From Photobacterium sp. DA100 (lineage in GTDB: Bacteria > Pseudomonadota > Gammaproteobacteria > Enterobacterales > Vibrionaceae), in contig NZ_CP119423.1 in the NCBI RefSeq assembly GCF_029223585.1, positions 2,666,001-2,730,000 on the forward strand: a DNA stretch of 64,000 bases. The letters run 5' to 3'. Position numbers and translations under genes: made by a program. The notes beneath the pieces are model-generated. The model saw only the letters and a list, made by a program, of their open reading frames with translations, had not been told where the DNA came from and searched no databases. Positions 56,758 to 64,000 of this stretch are shown piece by piece (the stretch's first letter is position 1; each line of letters starts with the position of its first letter).

Positions 56758-59391
56758 TTATTCCTGCTCAGAAGAGTCGTCTGCTTCGGTGTCGGCAGTT
56801 GGCGTTTCACCCTCTGCAGAATTCTCAGCTTCGACCAGTTCAGCATCTTCGATAAGCTCTTCTTCTTCCGGCTCATCGATACGCTGCAGGCCAACAACCT
56901 GTTCGTCATCAGCAGTACGGATCAGGGTGACACCCTGGGTGTTACGGCCGACACGGCTCACTTCAGCCACACGGGTACGAACCAGCGTACCGCCGTTGGT
57001 GATCATCATGAACTCGTCGCCGTCTTCAACCTGGACAGCGCCGACAACGCTACCGTTACGCTCAGAGACCTTGATCGAAACCACGCCCTGAGTCGCACGG
57101 CTCTTCGCCGGGTACTCTTCCAGTTCAGTACGCTTACCGTAGCCATTTTCGGTTACCGTCAATACATCGCCCGCGTTGTGAGGAACGATCAGAGACACAA
57201 CCTTGTCGCTTTCGGCCAGCTTGATACCGCGAACACCTGCCGCTGTACGGCCCATGCCACGCACCTGCTCTTCAGAGAAGCGGACAACTTTACCGGCTTT
57301 CGAGAACAGCATGATGTCATCGCTACCTTCGGTGATATCCACACCGATCAGCGAGTCACCGTCACGCAGGTTAACCGCGATGATACCCGCGCTGCGAGGA
57401 CGGCTGAAGTCAGTCAGCGGCGTCTTCTTGACGGTACCGTCTGCCGTTGCCATGAAGATGAACTTGTCATCTGCATATTCTTTCACCGGCAGGATAGCGG
57501 TAATACGCTCGCCTTCTTCCAGCGGAAGGATATTGACAATCGGCTTACCACGGGCGGTACGGCTTGCCAGCGGTAGCTGGTACACTTTCAGCCAGTACAT
57601 GCGGCCGCGGCTCGAGAAGCACAGAATCGTATCGTGGGTATTGGCCACCAGCAGGCGCTCGATGAAGTCTTCATCCTTCATGCGCGTTGCCGCCTTACCT
57701 TTACCGCCACGGCGCTGTGCTTCGTAGTCGCTCAGAACCTGGTACTTGACATAACCCTCGTGAGAAAGGGTGACAACCACATCTTCCTGGTTGATCAGAT
57801 CTTCCAGATCGATGTCGTGGCTCGCTGCGGTGATTTCAGTACGGCGAACATCGTTGAACTGCTCTTTGACCAGTTCAAGTTCTTCGCGGATCACTTCCAT
57901 CAGACGCTCTGAGCTTGCAAGGATGTGCATCAGCTCAGCGATTTCTTCCAGCAGCGTTTTGTATTCGCCAAGGATCTTCTCGTGTTCCAGCCCCGTCAGC
58001 TTGTGCAGACGTAGGTCCAGGATCGCTTGTGCCTGCTGCTCGGTCAGGTAGTACTGACCGTCGCGGATACCGTACTGCTCTTCCAGCCATTCTGGACGAG
58101 CGGCATCGGTGCCCGCACGCTCAAGCATCGCGGCAACGTTGCCAAGATCCCAACCGCGCGCAACCAGGCCAGCTTTCGCTTCAGCCGGCGTCGTCGCGTT
58201 TTTGATCAACTCGATGATTTCATCGATGTTGGCCAGTGCCAGTGCCAGGCCTTCAAGGATATGGGCACGTTCACGGGCTTTGCGTAGCTCATAGATAGTA
58301 CGGCGAGTCACCACTTCACGGCGGTGGTTGACGAAGCACTTCAGCATTTCTTTCAGGTTGAAAGTCTTCGGCTGGCCGTTGTCCAGTGCCACCATGTTGA
58401 TACCGAACGTGGTCTGCAGCTGAGTCTGTGCGTAGAGGTTGTTCAGCACCACCTCACCGACAGCATCACGCTTACATTCGATAACAATACGCATACCGTC
58501 TTTGTCAGATTCGTCGCGCAGTGCACTGATCCCTTCTACCTTCTTGTCTTTCACCAGCTCGGCGATCTTTTCGATCAGGCGGGCTTTGTTGACCTGGTAT
58601 GGGATTTCAGTAACAACAATGGTCTCTTTGCCATTCTTGTCAGCTTCGATTTCCGCTTTAGAGCGCAGGTAGATTTTACCGCGGCCAGTCTTGTAGGCAT
58701 CAACGATACCCTTGCGGCCGCTGATCATCGCGGCAGTCGGGAAGTCGGGACCCGGGATGTATTCCATCAGCTGATCAATGGTGATGTCTTCATCATTGAT
58801 GTAGGCCAAGCAACCATCGATCACTTCACCAAGGTTGTGAGGTGGAATGTTCGTTGCCATACCAACGGCGATACCCGATGAGCCGTTAACCAGCAAGTTC
58901 GGGATCTTCGTCGGCAGTACCGCAGGGATCTGCTCGGTACCGTCATAGTTAGGAACGTAATCTACCGTCTCTTTGTCCAGATCAGCCAATAGTTCATGGG
59001 CGATCTTGGCCATACGCACTTCGGTATAACGCATTGCCGCGGCGGAGTCGCCGTCAATCGAACCGAAGTTACCCTGACCATCTACCAGCATGTAGCGAAG
59101 AGAGAAAGGTTGCGCCATACGCACGATCGTGTCGTAAACCGCGCTATCACCATGCGGGTGATATTTACCGATTACGTCACCGACCACACGGGCAGATTTT
59201 TTATATGCTTTATTCCAGTCATTGCCCAGTACGTTCATCGCGAACAAGACGCGACGGTGTACCGGCTTAAGGCCATCACGCACATCAGGAAGAGCACGAC
59301 CCACGATGACTGACATCGCGTAGTCGAGATACGAGCCTTTCAGCTCTTCTTCAATGTTTACGGGCGTGATCTCTTTTGCAAGATCGCTCAT
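56758..59391 (-). CDS. gyrA: DNA gyrase subunit A
   Basis: Breakage-reunion subunit of gyrase, 877 residues. The catalytic tyrosine is Tyr122 in [11 protein letters not shown]. The quinolone-determining region reads [17 protein letters not shown] with Ser83 and Asp87, the susceptible wild-type form. The tower and coiled-coil are followed by a C-terminal pinwheel with the GyrA box (QRRGGKGKA) and an acidic tail ([23 protein letters not shown]). The ATG at 59391 gives the family start [22 protein letters not shown]; 15 upstream codons open in frame were rejected. Confidence 0.98.
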   Translation of the reverse strand: MSDLAKEITPVNIEEELKGSYLDYAMSVIVGRALPDVRDGLKPVHRRVLFAMNVLGNDWNKAYKKSARVVGDVIGKYHPHGDSAVYDTIVRMAQPFSLRYMLVDGQGNFGSIDGDSAAAMRYTEVRMAKIAHELLADLDKETVDYVPNYDGTEQIPAVLPTKIPNLLVNGSSGIAVGMATNIPPHNLGEVIDGCLAYINDEDITIDQLMEYIPGPDFPTAAMISGRKGIVDAYKTGRGKIYLRSKAEIEADKNGKETIVVTEIPYQVNKARLIEKIAELVKDKKVEGISALRDESDKDGMRIVIECKRDAVGEVVLNNLYAQTQLQTTFGINMVALDNGQPKTFNLKEMLKCFVNHRREVVTRRTIYELRKARERAHILEGLALALANIDEIIELIKNATTPAEAKAGLVARGWDLGNVAAMLERAGTDAARPEWLEEQYGIRDGQYYLTEQQAQAILDLRLHKLTGLEHEKILGEYKTLLEEIAELMHILASSERLMEVIREELELVKEQFNDVRRTEITAASHDIDLEDLINQEDVVVTLSHEGYVKYQVLSDYEAQRRGGKGKAATRMKDEDFIERLLVANTHDTILCFSSRGRMYWLKVYQLPLASRTARGKPIVNILPLEEGERITAILPVKEYADDKFIFMATADGTVKKTPLTDFSRPRSAGIIAVNLRDGDSLIGVDITEGSDDIMLFSKAGKVVRFSEEQVRGMGRTAAGVRGIKLAESDKVVSLIVPHNAGDVLTVTENGYGKRTELEEYPAKSRATQGVVSIKVSERNGSVVGAVQVEDGDEFMMITNGGTLVRTRVAEVSRVGRNTQGVTLIRTADDEQVVGLQRIDEPEEEELIEDAELVEAENSAEGETPTADTEADDSSEQE

Positions 59392-59881
59392 GGAGCCAAT
59401 ATCCCTCAGGTAATTTCTGTCGTATACGTATACCAAACGGCATAGTTAGCGCTAAAACGGGCTGAGAGCCAATCTAAGGCGATATCTATAACGTCTGGTA
59501 CCATACGTGCAAGGTGCGAGAATATAGCATATTTCAGCCCAGATAGGCACACCTTTCACCATTATGTTGTGAGTAATTTAGCGGATTGGAAAAAAATCGA
59601 AAGCACTTATCTTAGTATTACCCTTCTGACAGCCTGTTTTTTGCTCAAAGCCTGTTTTTTATTACTTTTCTCATTTTTGATTCTGGCACGTTCAAATTGC
59701 AACCAATTGTAAATTATTGAGCAAGATCGGAATTATGTTACTTCTTCGCCGAGCTGACCGAAAGCTGAACAGAAAACTGATCATTATCAATTTTGCTTCT
59801 ATGCATTTAGGTACAATTAACCCGCAAGAACAAAATCTAAGATTTCAAAAATCACCAATTAGCAGTTAAGCGAGGTCAATT
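59392..59881. promoter_or_regulatory. Gene-free region upstream of gyrA and of the small membrane ORF
   Basis: About 490 bases. A minus-strand promoter candidate for gyrA has TTGCAC at 59507-59512 and TATAGA at 59485-59490 with a 16-base spacer. Two direct copies of AGCCTGTTTTTT lie at 59631 and 59649. The AT-rich right part would hold the promoter of the small ORF. No other gene is seen. Confidence 0.4.
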
Positions 59882-60028
59882 ATGTTAGGCAGAGTAATCA
59901 CCACATTAGGCATGTGTATCATCGGCGGCAAATATCTTCTTATGCTCATTATCGCAGGTATTGCAATGACTACAGGCGGTGTACAGGCTGATATGATGCA
60001 GCTAGCCATGCTAGAACCAACCGAGTAA
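59882..60028 (+). CDS. Small membrane protein, 48 residues, unrecognised
   Basis: A short ORF with GAGG 6 bases before its ATG and a hairpin terminator after it. The product has one long hydrophobic stretch (GMCIIGGKYLLMLIIAGIAMTTGG, residues about 10-33) preceded by Arg4 and followed by an acidic, Met-rich tail (ADMMQLAMLEPTE). It could be a single-pass inner-membrane peptide. I do not recognise the family. Ribosome site, separate terminator and isolation in a 960-base gap support it being real; a chance ORF cannot be excluded. Confidence 0.5.
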   Translation: MLGRVITTLGMCIIGGKYLLMLIIAGIAMTTGGVQADMMQLAMLEPTE

Positions 60029-60353
60029 TACCTATGCAAACACGGAATGTTTACCAGGCTTAGAAGCAACAATGCGACTATCGCGCAGCACCGCTCCTAA
60101 GCCTGAATTGTTTTAAGGACAGGTAATTTTTTCTCACTTCCCCTTTCTCTGTTCTTTGCTTGTTCCAGCTACCGGAAACGCCTGTCGCTCCTCTTTATGC
60201 CGAGCGACAGCGGTGGCCCGGCGCCGTAACGACTCATCCTCGTCTTTTTCAACAACACTGCGATAACATGGCAATAAATTATCGCCAATAACTGCACCTT
60301 CTCCATGCTTGGGGTTATAATGCCGCTATCAGAAAGGAATATGGCAAAGATTC
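60029..60353 (+). other. Gene-free region between the small ORF and ubiG
   Basis: About 325 bases holding a terminator-like hairpin at its left end and the ubiG promoter region at the right. A six-codon ORF (60341-60361) with a close AAAGG overlaps the ubiG start. Nothing else was recognised. Confidence 0.5.
60055..60113 (+). terminator. Terminator-like hairpin after the small ORF
   Basis: CAGGCTTAG (60055-60063) pairs with CTAAGCCTG (60097-60105); the 33-base loop contains a smaller TGCG/CGCA hairpin, and AATTGTTTT follows. Confidence 0.6.
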
Positions 60354-61061
60354 ATGACTAAGCAGTTGAATGTAGACCCTGCAGAAATCATCAAATTTGA
60401 AGAAATGGCGTCCCGTTGGTGGGATTTGGAAGGCGAATTCAAACCGCTGCACCAGATCAATCCCCTGCGCCTCAACTATGTAATAGATAAAGCAGAAGGC
60501 CTGTTTGGCAAAAAAGTATTGGATGTCGGTTGCGGCGGCGGCATTTTGGCCGAGAGCATGGCGGTCGAAGGCGCCGAGGTTACCGGCCTTGATATGGGCA
60601 AAGAGCCGTTGACCGTGGCCCGCCTGCATGCACTGGAAACCGGCACCAAGCTTGAGTATGTCCAGCGCACGGCCGAAGAGCATGCCGAACTGCACCCTGA
60701 GACCTATGATGTCGTGACCTGCATGGAGATGCTGGAGCACGTACCCGATCCGGCTTCGGTGATTGCCTCCTGCGCCAAAATGGTCAAGCCTGGCGGCCAT
60801 GTCTTCTTCTCGACCCTGAACCGTAACTTCAAGTCATACCTGTTCGCTATTGTCGGTGCCGAGCAACTGCTCAAACTGGTACCAAAGGGCACGCATGACC
60901 ACGAGAAGTTTATCCGGCCGTCAGAGCTGTTGGAAATGATTGATGCCACCCCGCTGCAAGACCGCCATATTACCGGCCTGCACTACAACCCGCTCACCGA
61001 CCGTTACTGGCTCGGCAACAATGTCGACGTCAACTATATCGTTCATACCACCAAGCAGTAG
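60354..61061 (+). CDS. ubiG: Ubiquinone biosynthesis O-methyltransferase UbiG
   Basis: SAM-dependent methyltransferase for two O-methylations in ubiquinone synthesis, 235 residues. It starts [43 protein letters not shown]; motif I is [16 protein letters not shown], followed by [11 protein letters not shown] and [15 protein letters not shown] short ORF, ATGGCAAAG to TAA (60341-60361), starts just after AAAGG and overlaps the ubiG ATG, so ubiG may be translated by coupling. The genomic order gyrA-ubiG-nrdA matches Enterobacteria and Vibrio. Confidence 0.96.
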   Translation: MTKQLNVDPAEIIKFEEMASRWWDLEGEFKPLHQINPLRLNYVIDKAEGLFGKKVLDVGCGGGILAESMAVEGAEVTGLDMGKEPLTVARLHALETGTKLEYVQRTAEEHAELHPETYDVVTCMEMLEHVPDPASVIASCAKMVKPGGHVFFSTLNRNFKSYLFAIVGAEQLLKLVPKGTHDHEKFIRPSELLEMIDATPLQDRHITGLHYNPLTDRYWLGNNVDVNYIVHTTKQ

Positions 61062-61279
61062 CCACAACTGCGAGCCGGTGCCCCTCGCTAGGGTATCTCG
61101 ATCCTAGCGAGCTAAATTCCTGTGCCTCCCGACAGTAACCTCCCGCCAGCCTGGCGTTGATATCTATCCAGCCTACCACCGTGAATATTATGGCAATTAG
61201 CTGCAGGGATCGCTTTTTCGCTGGTCGCCGCGTATATACTGATCTTAAAGCCCCTTTTTCGATACAAGGATATGTAGCT

Positions 61280-61942
61280 ATGACAACCAAGAAGAAAGCG
61301 ATTTTGTTCGATTTGGATGGCACCTTACTTGATACCGCCCCGGATATGGCCGATGCGGCCAACCGAGTACTGGCCGACTACAACCTGCCGCCACTGACGG
61401 AGCAACAAATCCAGGCCAACACCAGCATGGGTGCCAAGGGCTTGCTGACTGCCGGGTTCGGCACGATTCCCGAACACCTCGATATCATGGCGTTAAGAGA
61501 GGAGTTCCTGCGCTATTACCAAGAAAAGATCTGCGTCAATACCTCGCTCTACCACGGTGTAGCGGCCTTGCTCGAACAGCTGGAGGAGCGAGACATTGCC
61601 TGGGGAATTATGACTAACAAACCCGGTTTCCTGACCGATATGCTGCTGCCTTTCTTCCCCCCCTTGCTGCGCGCCCAAGCCATTGTCTGTGGTGATACCC
61701 TCGCCGTCGCCAAGCCCCACCCGGAACCACTGCTCCACGCAAGCAGGCTAATGGGTATCGATCATCAAGACTGTATTTATATCGGGGATATCGAAAAAGA
61801 CATGATCGCCGCCCAAGCCGCCAACATGACTGGCTATGTTGCCGGCTGGGGATACATAGGTGAAGAACACACCCCGTCAGACTGGCACGCACACGGCGTG
61901 CTCACCCACCCGAGCGACATCATCGCCGTTGTCAGCACCTGA
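61280..61942 (+). CDS. HAD-IA family phosphatase (Gph/MupP-like)
   Basis: A 220-residue haloacid dehalogenase-type phosphatase. Motif I is LFDLDGTLLDTAPD, motif II IMTNKP, motif III the Lys of AVAKPHPEPLL, motif IV YIGDIEKDMIAAQ. The cap (about 15-85) is helical as in phosphoglycolate phosphatase. A gene of this family next to ubiG is MupP (MurNAc-6-phosphate phosphatase) in Pseudomonas, so either 2-phosphoglycolate or MurNAc-6-phosphate could be the substrate; I cannot decide. The ATG at 61280 has AAGGA 9 bases upstream; the frame opens earlier, at 61157, without support. Confidence 0.85.
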   Translation: MTTKKKAILFDLDGTLLDTAPDMADAANRVLADYNLPPLTEQQIQANTSMGAKGLLTAGFGTIPEHLDIMALREEFLRYYQEKICVNTSLYHGVAALLEQLEERDIAWGIMTNKPGFLTDMLLPFFPPLLRAQAIVCGDTLAVAKPHPEPLLHASRLMGIDHQDCIYIGDIEKDMIAAQAANMTGYVAGWGYIGEEHTPSDWHAHGVLTHPSDIIAVVST

Positions 61943-62002
61943 GACGTGCTACTAACTAACCAAGAAATAACCAAAAAACATAAGGTTTATCAGTACGTCC
62001 AA

Positions 62003-62047
62003 CGCCTGCAAAAAATCAAGAATTTTTTTTTTGCAGGCGATTTTTTT
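62003..62047 (+). terminator. Rho-independent terminator of the HAD phosphatase gene
   Basis: CGCCTGCAAAAAA/TTTTTTGCAGGCG 13-bp stem with an 11-base loop, followed by ATTTTTTT. Confidence 0.88.
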
Positions 62048-62137
62048 ATCCTTAAAAATTTTTGATTTTTCCTATGATATTGTCACACCTGCGCAAATCA
62101 GTTAGTAGGCACTGACTTAATTTTATGAATCCCCATG

Positions 62138-62146
62138 TTATCCACA
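62138..62146 (+). promoter_or_regulatory. DnaA box upstream of nrdA
   Basis: Exact consensus TTATCCACA, 194 bases before the nrdA ATG. The E. coli nrdAB promoter is also controlled by DnaA boxes. Confidence 0.6.
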
Positions 62147-62215
62147 GCCGGTTAAAAATTACCGCCTTGCATTACCCTGCCCTCACCACTATCTTGTAAC
62201 ACTATAAGCTCAACA

Positions 62216-62231
62216 CCCCAATATGTAGTGT
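62216..62231 (+). promoter_or_regulatory. NrdR-like box upstream of nrdA
   Basis: CCCCAATATGTAGTGT matches the NrdR box ACACWATATATWGTGT at 13 of 16 positions. A second box at the usual three-turn spacing is not convincing; a half-match ACACTATA starts at 62199. Confidence 0.5.
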
Positions 62232-62339
62232 TTTAATCGGCAGTCAGAAACCTAACAAAGATCACAATCTTTGCTAACCTCATTGCTAAAACTTACAAAA
62301 AACACTGCTACTGATGGAAATCTGGGAAAACTACCAAAA

Positions 62340-64000
62340 ATGAATCAACAGCTCACTGTTACCAAGCGTGATGGACGCAAAGAAAGTATCGATCTAGACA
62401 AAATCCACCGAGTGATCACTTGGGCCGCAGAAGGCCTGGAAAACGTCTCTGTGTCTCAGGTCGAACTAAAATCTCACATTCAGTTCTATGAAGGGATCAA
62501 GACTGAAGATATCCACGAAACCATCATTAAAGCAGCAGCTGATCTGATCTCTGAAGAAACGCCTGACTACCAGTATCTGGCAGCCCGTCTGGCCATCTTC
62601 CACCTGCGCAAGAAGGCCTACGGCCAATTCGAGCCGCCAAAGCTGTATGACCACGTCACCAACCTTGTCGAAAAAGGCAAGTACGACAAACATTTGCTGG
62701 AAGACTACAGTAAAGAAGAATTTGATCTGATGGACACTTACATCGATCACTGGCGTGACATGAACTTCTCTTACGCTGCCGTTAAGCAGTTGGAAGGCAA
62801 GTACCTGGTACAGAACCGTGTGAGCGGTGAAATCTTCGAAAGTGCCCAGTTCCTATACATGATGATCGCCGCTTGCCTGTTCGGCAAATACCCGCGCGAC
62901 ACCCGTATGGACTACATCAAGCGTTTCTACGATGCGGTATCCCAGTTCAAGGTTTCACTACCGACACCTATTATGTCAGGGGTTCGTACCCCAACTCGTC
63001 AGTTCAGCTCATGTGTACTGATCGAGTGTGACGACAGCCTGGATTCGATCAATGCAACGTCAAGCGCTATTGTACGTTACGTGTCGCAGCGTGCCGGTAT
63101 CGGCATCAACGCTGGCCGTATCCGTGCCCTAGGCTCAGAAATCCGCGGCGGTGAGGCATTCCACACCGGTTGTATCCCATTCTACAAGTACTTCCAGACC
63201 GCGGTTAAATGCTGCTCTCAAGGTGGTGTGCGCGGTGGTGCGGCAACGCTGTTCTACCCAATGTGGCACGGCGAAGTAGAATCACTGCTGGTTCTGAAGA
63301 ACAACCGTGGTGTTGAAGAAAACCGTGTCCGCCACATGGACTACGGCGTACAGATCAACAAACTTATGTACACCCGCCTGATCAAAGGCGAGAACATCAG
63401 CCTGTTCTCTCCGTCTGACGTGCCGGGCCTATACGATGCCTTCTTCGCAGACCAAGACGAATTCGAGCGCCTGTACGTGAAATACGAGCAGGACAGCAGC
63501 ATCAAGCGCAAGAGCGTCAAGGCGATCGAGCTATTCTCGCTGCTAATGCAAGAACGTGCTTCAACCGGCCGTATCTACGTACAAAACGTCGACCACTGTA
63601 ATACCCACAGCCCGTTCGACCCAAGCGTAGCGCCAATCCGCCAGTCTAACCTATGCCTGGAAATTGCCCTGCCGACCAAGCCACTGAACAACGTGGAAGA
63701 CGAAAACGGTGAGATCGCCCTATGTACGCTATCTGCGTTCAACCTAGGCGCCATTGATACACTGGATGACCTGGAAGAGCTGGCAGATCTGACCGTACGT
63801 GCGCTTGATGCACTACTTGATTACCAGGACTACCCACTGCCAGCGGCATACCGCTCGACCATGAACCGCCGTACCCTGGGTGTGGGCGTGATCAACTTCG
63901 CTTACTACCTAGCGAAGAACGGTGTTCGCTACTCGGACGGCAGCGCCAACAACCTGACCCACGAAGCGTTCGAAGCAATCCAGTATTACCTATTAAAAGC
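62340..64000 (+). CDS. nrdA: Ribonucleoside-diphosphate reductase class Ia, alpha subunit (3' end outside window)
   Basis: The first 553 residues of the aerobic ribonucleotide reductase large subunit (about 760 in full). The N-terminal ATP-cone (activity site) begins LTVTKRDGRKESIDLDKIHRVITWAAEGLENVSV. Active-site parts seen are the Cys of QFSSCVLIECDDSLDSI, the radical-relay region NVDHCNTHSPFDP with RQSNLCLEIALPT (catalytic thiyl cysteine and Glu), and CTLSAFNLGAI. It has a weak ribosome site (GGGAAAAC). nrdB and a ferredoxin gene would be expected beyond the window. Upstream DnaA and NrdR-like sites suggest its control. Confidence 0.97.
   Translation, partial: MNQQLTVTKRDGRKESIDLDKIHRVITWAAEGLENVSVSQVELKSHIQFYEGIKTEDIHETIIKAAADLISEETPDYQYLAARLAIFHLRKKAYGQFEPPKLYDHVTNLVEKGKYDKHLLEDYSKEEFDLMDTYIDHWRDMNFSYAAVKQLEGKYLVQNRVSGEIFESAQFLYMMIAACLFGKYPRDTRMDYIKRFYDAVSQFKVSLPTPIMSGVRTPTRQFSSCVLIECDDSLDSINATSSAIVRYVSQRAGIGINAGRIRALGSEIRGGEAFHTGCIPFYKYFQTAVKCCSQGGVRGGAATLFYPMWHGEVESLLVLKNNRGVEENRVRHMDYGVQINKLMYTRLIKGENISLFSPSDVPGLYDAFFADQDEFERLYVKYEQDSSIKRKSVKAIELFSLLMQERASTGRIYVQNVDHCNTHSPFDPSVAPIRQSNLCLEIALPTKPLNNVEDENGEIALCTLSAFNLGAIDTLDDLEELADLTVRALDALLDYQDYPLPAAYRSTMNRRTLGVGVINFAYYLAKNGVRYSDGSANNLTHEAFEAIQYYLLK

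Larger units (their letters stand above)
61943..62339 (+). promoter_or_regulatory. nrdA upstream region
   Basis: About 400 bases. After the terminator at 62003-62047 it contains a perfect DnaA box at 62138-62146, an NrdR-like box at 62216-62231, and a small palindrome CAAAGAT/ATCTTTG at 62256-62273. These fit cell-cycle and dNTP-linked control of ribonucleotide reductase as in E. coli. No gene is seen here. Confidence 0.55.

Noticed and set aside
59131..59148. Quinolone-resistance mutation in gyrA
   Set aside because: Residues 83 and 87 are Ser and Asp, the susceptible form.
62003..62047. Small RNA gene before nrdA
   Set aside because: The fold is fully explained as a terminator with T-tract after the HAD phosphatase gene.

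Overview
The window is chromosomal DNA of a marine gammaproteobacterium, most likely a member of the Vibrionaceae close to Photobacterium, Grimontia or Vibrio. Three things point there: the housekeeping neighbourhoods (lrp divergent from ald, then trxB and cydDC; pspCBA/pspF followed by sapABCDF; cmk-rpsA-ihfB-lapAB), the close match of many proteins to Enterobacteria/Vibrio families, and the moderate GC content. No rRNA or tRNA gene, CRISPR array, transposase or prophage gene was seen.

Layout. 1-2289: 3' end of metG, then an AI-2E/PerM-family membrane protein. 2290-10480: an accessory locus with seven genes for a bacterial A/V-type ATPase in the order B-D-I-K-E-DUF2764-A, flanked by about 560 bp of gene-free DNA on each side and closed by a large nested hairpin. 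10963-14739: a dicarboxylate/amino-acid symporter, an unrecognised membrane-anchored protein and a YjiH-type transporter. 14985-25364: the chromosome-maintenance and lipoprotein block serS-rarA-lolA-ftsK-lrp (minus strand), then divergent ald and trxB. 25443-30247: cydD-cydC, rimJ and an Ogt-like alkyl transferase. 30430-42921: tyrR, ycjF-ycjX and pspCBA on the minus strand, facing pspF and the sapABCDF importer on the plus strand. 43010-51424: a MgtC/DUF4010 protein, pyrF, lapAB, ihfB, rpsA, cmk and aroA, all on the minus strand. 51576-55404: a DUF5666 lipoprotein divergent from an OmpR-type two-component pair and a lipocalin. 55492-64000: serC, gyrA, a 48-codon membrane ORF, ubiG, a HAD phosphatase and the 5' part of nrdA.

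How it fits together. Most of the window is core metabolism and envelope care: lipoprotein sorting (LolA), LPS control (LapAB), envelope stress (Psp), peptide import (Sap), cytochrome bd assembly (CydDC), replication and chromosome handling (GyrA, FtsK, RarA, NrdA, IHF), amino-acid regulation (Lrp, TyrR) and translation (MetG, SerS, S1). The odd one out is the rotary A/V-type ATPase. Its membrane ring subunit carries the residues expected for Na+ binding, its gene order is a circular permutation of the Chlamydia-type cluster, and it lacks recognisable C, F and G subunits while carrying the DUF2764 protein. The most unusual non-coding features are an 8 x 8-bp perfect tandem repeat in the presumed pspA leader, a 100-bp repeat-like element with terminal inverted repeats beside tyrR, direct repeats that look like a response-regulator operator at 52904-52920, and a DnaA box plus NrdR-like box in front of nrdA. 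All function calls rest on reading the sequence and family knowledge; no database search was run.
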